From contig CM057347.1 of NCBI GenBank assembly GCA_030015575.1, positions 507,907,176 to 507,971,175 of the forward strand: a DNA stretch of 64,000 nt. The letters run 5' to 3'. The notes under the pieces were generated by a model. It did not search any database, had not been told where the DNA came from, and saw only the letters and a list, made by a program, of their open reading frames with translations. Position numbers and translations under genes: made by a program. The stretch is from Agapanthus africanus. Taxonomy: Eukaryota > Streptophyta > Magnoliopsida > Asparagales > Amaryllidaceae. Shown in pieces: positions 61,673-64,000 of the stretch (position 1 is its first letter; each line of letters starts with the position of its first letter).

Positions 61673-62574
61673 CGGATTGGGGTGCTTGTGATTGAAATCA
61701 CCATGAATTTGGCAGATATAACATTTCTTGGCATGCTCTCCGCAATCCCGTATCATGGTAGGCCAGTAATACCCAAGCCGTTTAATTTGAAGTCGCATCT
61801 TGGGGCGGACTGGTGAACCCCGCAGACACCTGAGTGAACTTCTTTCATTACTTTTTGGGCTTCGGCCGATGACAGGCATCTGAGCCAGAGTTGGTCATAT
61901 GACATGCGGTATAGCGTGTCATTCACAAACACGTATCGGAGAGCTCTCTTCTTCAGCTGAATCCTTGCAGATTTTCCTTCGGACAGCTTGTCGTATCGGA
62001 GGTACTCTATGAAGGGTTTTCTCCAATCGGGCTCATCTTGGATGATCGAAGCTTCTTCGGCAGGACTGCTCTTCTGTTCCGCACTTTCCTCTTCTCGTAG
62101 AGAGACCGGGGGTAGAATTTGCCGGCTCCTGACTGTGATCAGAATTTCGTCCATGTTAGGGTTAGCCAGCCCCTTGGCTAAGCGAGTGAGTACGTCAGCC
62201 TTTCCATTCAACGCTCTAGGGACTCTCGTTAGTTCAATGTGAGTGAACCGTTTCATGAGTTCCACCACTCGGCTTCTATATCGAGCTAACTCAGGTTTGT
62301 ATATCTTATAGTCGCCGCTTACTTGGTTGATGACAAGCTGAGAGTCACCATAAACCCGTATCCGAAGGATTTCCATTTCTATGGCGAGCTCCAGACCAGC
62401 TATCAGAGCTTCATTCTCGGCCTCATTGTTTGTGCGAGGCTCGGTGAGAGCAAAAGAACGCCGTAGGGTTCCCATTGATGGCGTGATGAACACCAATCCT
62501 ATCCCTGCTTTTATCTCCGGGATGCTTGATTTACTGGAGGTCCTTATCGATGAGGCCCCATCGAAGTAGAGCTC
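61673..62574 (-). pseudogene. Element E second RNase H and integrase zinc region
   Basis: Begins after a TAG at 62577-62575. It contains ELYFDGASS, NNEAENEALIAGLELAIEM and YGDSQLVINQVSGDY (second RNase H), then the linker and integrase N-terminal zinc module (H...H...CYICQIHGDF). A frameshift near 61800-61812 lies between the two zinc-ligand pairs, and a TAG ends the zinc region at about 61672. Confidence 0.9.
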
Positions 62575-62934
62575 CTAACATGGCTCGTCATTCTCGAGAT
62601 GCAGCACTTGTTCGTCGGGTAACTCGTAATTGAGTGGTGACTCTTCTGGTGTGGGATGAGCAGCGAGAAAGTCTGCAAGAGCTTGCCCTTTTACTGCTTT
62701 CTGAGGAGTATAAATTATGTCAAACTCAAGTAGCATGACAGCACATCTTGCTATTCTGCTGGCTAGGGTTGCTTTGGTCATCAAGTGATTGAGCCGGTCG
62801 ACCTTAGAGATCAGCATAACCCGATGAGCGAGAAGATAGTGCCTCAGCTTCTTCACAGCAAATATCAGAGCCAGGCATTGCTTTTCGATCGGGGAATAGT
62901 TGTGTTCCGGCCCGACTAAAGTTCGACTGAGTTA
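62575..62934 (-). pseudogene. Element E first RNase H
   Basis: Gypsy-type RNase H tail (HYLLAHRVMLISKVDRLNHLM, then GQALADFLAAHPTPEESPLN), equivalent to residues 800-880 of element A pol. It is preceded by two adjacent stops just after KENAL (about 62937-62932) and followed by the TAG at 62577-62575. Confidence 0.9.
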
Positions 62935-64000
62935 CTAGAGGGCATTCTCTTTTCCATCCTCGTTGTTCTGGGCAAGGAGCGCACCGAGTGACTCATCTAG
63001 CGCGGCAGTGTAGAGAATTAGTGGTTTATTTGGAATGGGAGCGGCCAGCACTGGAGGGTGCAACAAGTATTGTTTGATGCTCTCGAACGCTGCTTGACAT
63101 TCGGCATCCCAGATAAAAGGAGCTCCTTTCTTCATGAGCTTTGAGAAGGGCCTACATCTTCCCGATAAATTTGAGATAAACATCCGTATATAGGCAAGCT
63201 TGCCTGGAAAAGATCTTAACTGCGTCAGATTCTTCGGAGGGGGCGTCTCCATGATGGCCTTTATCTTGGATGGATCAACATCGATCCCTTGATGTCGGGC
63301 TATGAAGCCTGGGAATTTTCCCGATGACACGCCAAAAGCGCACTTCAGAGGATTCATCTTCAGATTGTATTCCCTCAGTCTGGTTAGAACGGTCCTAAGA
63401 TCTTGGATGTGGTCGGCCTTGGCTTTAGTCTTGATGACCAGGTCATCAACATAGCATTCGACAACTTTATGGATTAGGTCGTCAAAGATATTGGTCATTG
63501 CCCTCTGATATGTAGCACCTGCGTTCTTCAGTCCGAACGGCATCACTTTGTAGCAGTATATTCCGATCGGGGTTCGAAATGCTGTGTGTTTCTCATCCTC
63601 AGGCGACATCTTGATCTGATTATACCCAGACGAGCCATCCATAAAGGTGAACAGCTTGTAATTTGAGGTGTCATCGACAATAATTTTTATGACCGGTAGC
63701 GGGAAGTTGTCTTTAGGACATGCCTTGTTGAGGTCCCTGAAATCGACACAAACTCGGATCTGCCCATTTTTCTTCTTTACTGGGACTAAGCATGCGATCC
63801 AGTCCGCATATTTCTCTTCCCTGATGAAGCCAGCATCGATGAGCTTCTTGGTTTCCTCGATGACCTTTTCTTCTAGTTCCTTTCTCATTCTTCGAGGAGC
63901 TTGTTTGACTGGCTTAGCATCAGGAGATACAGCCAGTTTATGCACGGTCACTTTAGGGGATAGGCCAGGCATTTCTTTGTATGTCCACGCGAAGCAGTCA
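62935..64000 (-). CDS. Element E reverse transcriptase, 5' end beyond window
   Basis: Open from the window edge to 62935. Shows MPGLSPKVTVHKLAVSPD, APRRMRKELE, VCVDFRDLNKACPKD, FMDGSSGYNQIKM, MPFGLKNAGATYQRAM and the YVDDLVI catalytic box, then the thumb and the start of the first RNase H (LILYTAALDESLGALLAQ). It is closely related to element A RT. The first residues at the edge (DCFAW-like) show that the polyprotein continues outside the window. Confidence 0.93.
   Translation of the reverse strand, partial: DCFAWTYKEMPGLSPKVTVHKLAVSPDAKPVKQAPRRMRKELEEKVIEETKKLIDAGFIREEKYADWIACLVPVKKKNGQIRVCVDFRDLNKACPKDNFPLPVIKIIVDDTSNYKLFTFMDGSSGYNQIKMSPEDEKHTAFRTPIGIYCYKVMPFGLKNAGATYQRAMTNIFDDLIHKVVECYVDDLVIKTKAKADHIQDLRTVLTRLREYNLKMNPLKCAFGVSSGKFPGFIARHQGIDVDPSKIKAIMETPPPKNLTQLRSFPGKLAYIRMFISNLSGRCRPFSKLMKKGAPFIWDAECQAAFESIKQYLLHPPVLAAPIPNKPLILYTAALDESLGALLAQNNEDGKENAL

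Larger units (their letters stand above)
56810..64000 (-). mobile_element. Element E: Tat-lineage Ty3/gypsy, partial and decayed
   Basis: The 3' LTR (56810-58435), PPT, a 2.3-kb repeat-rich 3' UTR, then integrase, dual RNase H and RT are on the minus strand and continue past the window end. It is related to element A in protein order and in UTR motifs, but its LTR is shorter (1.6 kb) and different in sequence. Several stops and a frameshift make it non-functional. Confidence 0.92.

Noticed and set aside
1-64000. Host protein-coding genes, tRNA or rRNA genes
   Set aside because: I looked for conserved non-retroelement proteins, tRNA-like cloverleaf elements and rRNA stretches and found none; TGGTATCAGAGC words are primer-binding sites, not tRNA genes.

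Overview
The window looks like repeat-dense plant (angiosperm) nuclear DNA, built almost entirely from nested Ty3/gypsy LTR retrotransposons. I see no host gene, rRNA, tRNA, CRISPR array or bacterial-style operon. Every convincing protein is a retroelement gag, protease, RT, RNase H, integrase or chromodomain. The only exceptions are three plus-strand reading frames inside the 3' untranslated region of one element. The species cannot be named from the sequence.

Layout, with nesting worked out from LTR ends (TG...CA), 5-bp target-site duplications (TSDs), primer-binding sites (PBS) and polypurine tracts (PPT). Positions 1-8793 hold old, degraded material: a plus-strand chromovirus pol remnant (270-755), stop-ridden DNA, then the PBS and about 4.4-kb LTR of a minus-strand element F. 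8794-10711 is a decayed relative of the C-type LTR. 10712-12298 and 55885-56809 are two halves of one minus-strand LTR (D), split by element B (12299-55879, plus strand, TSD AGAAT). B has lost nearly all of its gag-pol, and its 5' LTR is itself split twice. The first split is by element A (13313-37291, minus strand, TSD TCGAC), a 24-kb Tat-lineage element with 3.6-kb LTRs differing at only about 20 sites by eye. The second is by element C (38868-51007, minus strand, TSD ACTTC), a broken chromovirus that carries an E-family LTR inserted in its gag. From 56810 to the window end is element E (minus strand), a decayed second Tat-lineage element whose gag and 5' LTR lie outside. Inferred order: D, then B, then A and C inside B; E into D; the E-family LTR into C. 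A is the youngest.

Element A codes for gag-protease, then RT with a gypsy and a second RNase H, then integrase, in one minus-strand frame interrupted by only two stops (TGA at 28914-28916, TAA at 25875-25877). Its 7.4-kb 3' UTR holds a plus-strand (antisense) block: a TATA box, a likely 5'-UTR intron, two related proteins of 168 and 175 aa, a coiled-coil remnant and poly(A) signals. The same UTR holds a 171-bp satellite and several other tandem repeats.

The most unusual signal is that the non-coding parts of both Tat elements (A and E) are built from short inverted repeats. In these, the loop or core is conserved while the two arms change together: stem-loops around a TCGTGAGGAT-like loop in ordered trains, hairpins ending in GTAGGG, palindromes around a TTAA core, and many CACGTG pairs spaced exactly 10 bp apart. 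The same architecture recurs in two element families whose flanking sequence differs, which suggests selection on structure or on paired protein binding. In A, a ten-pair CACGTG cluster lies between a minus-strand TATA box and the plus-strand TATA box of the antisense block, so it could act as a bidirectional promoter.
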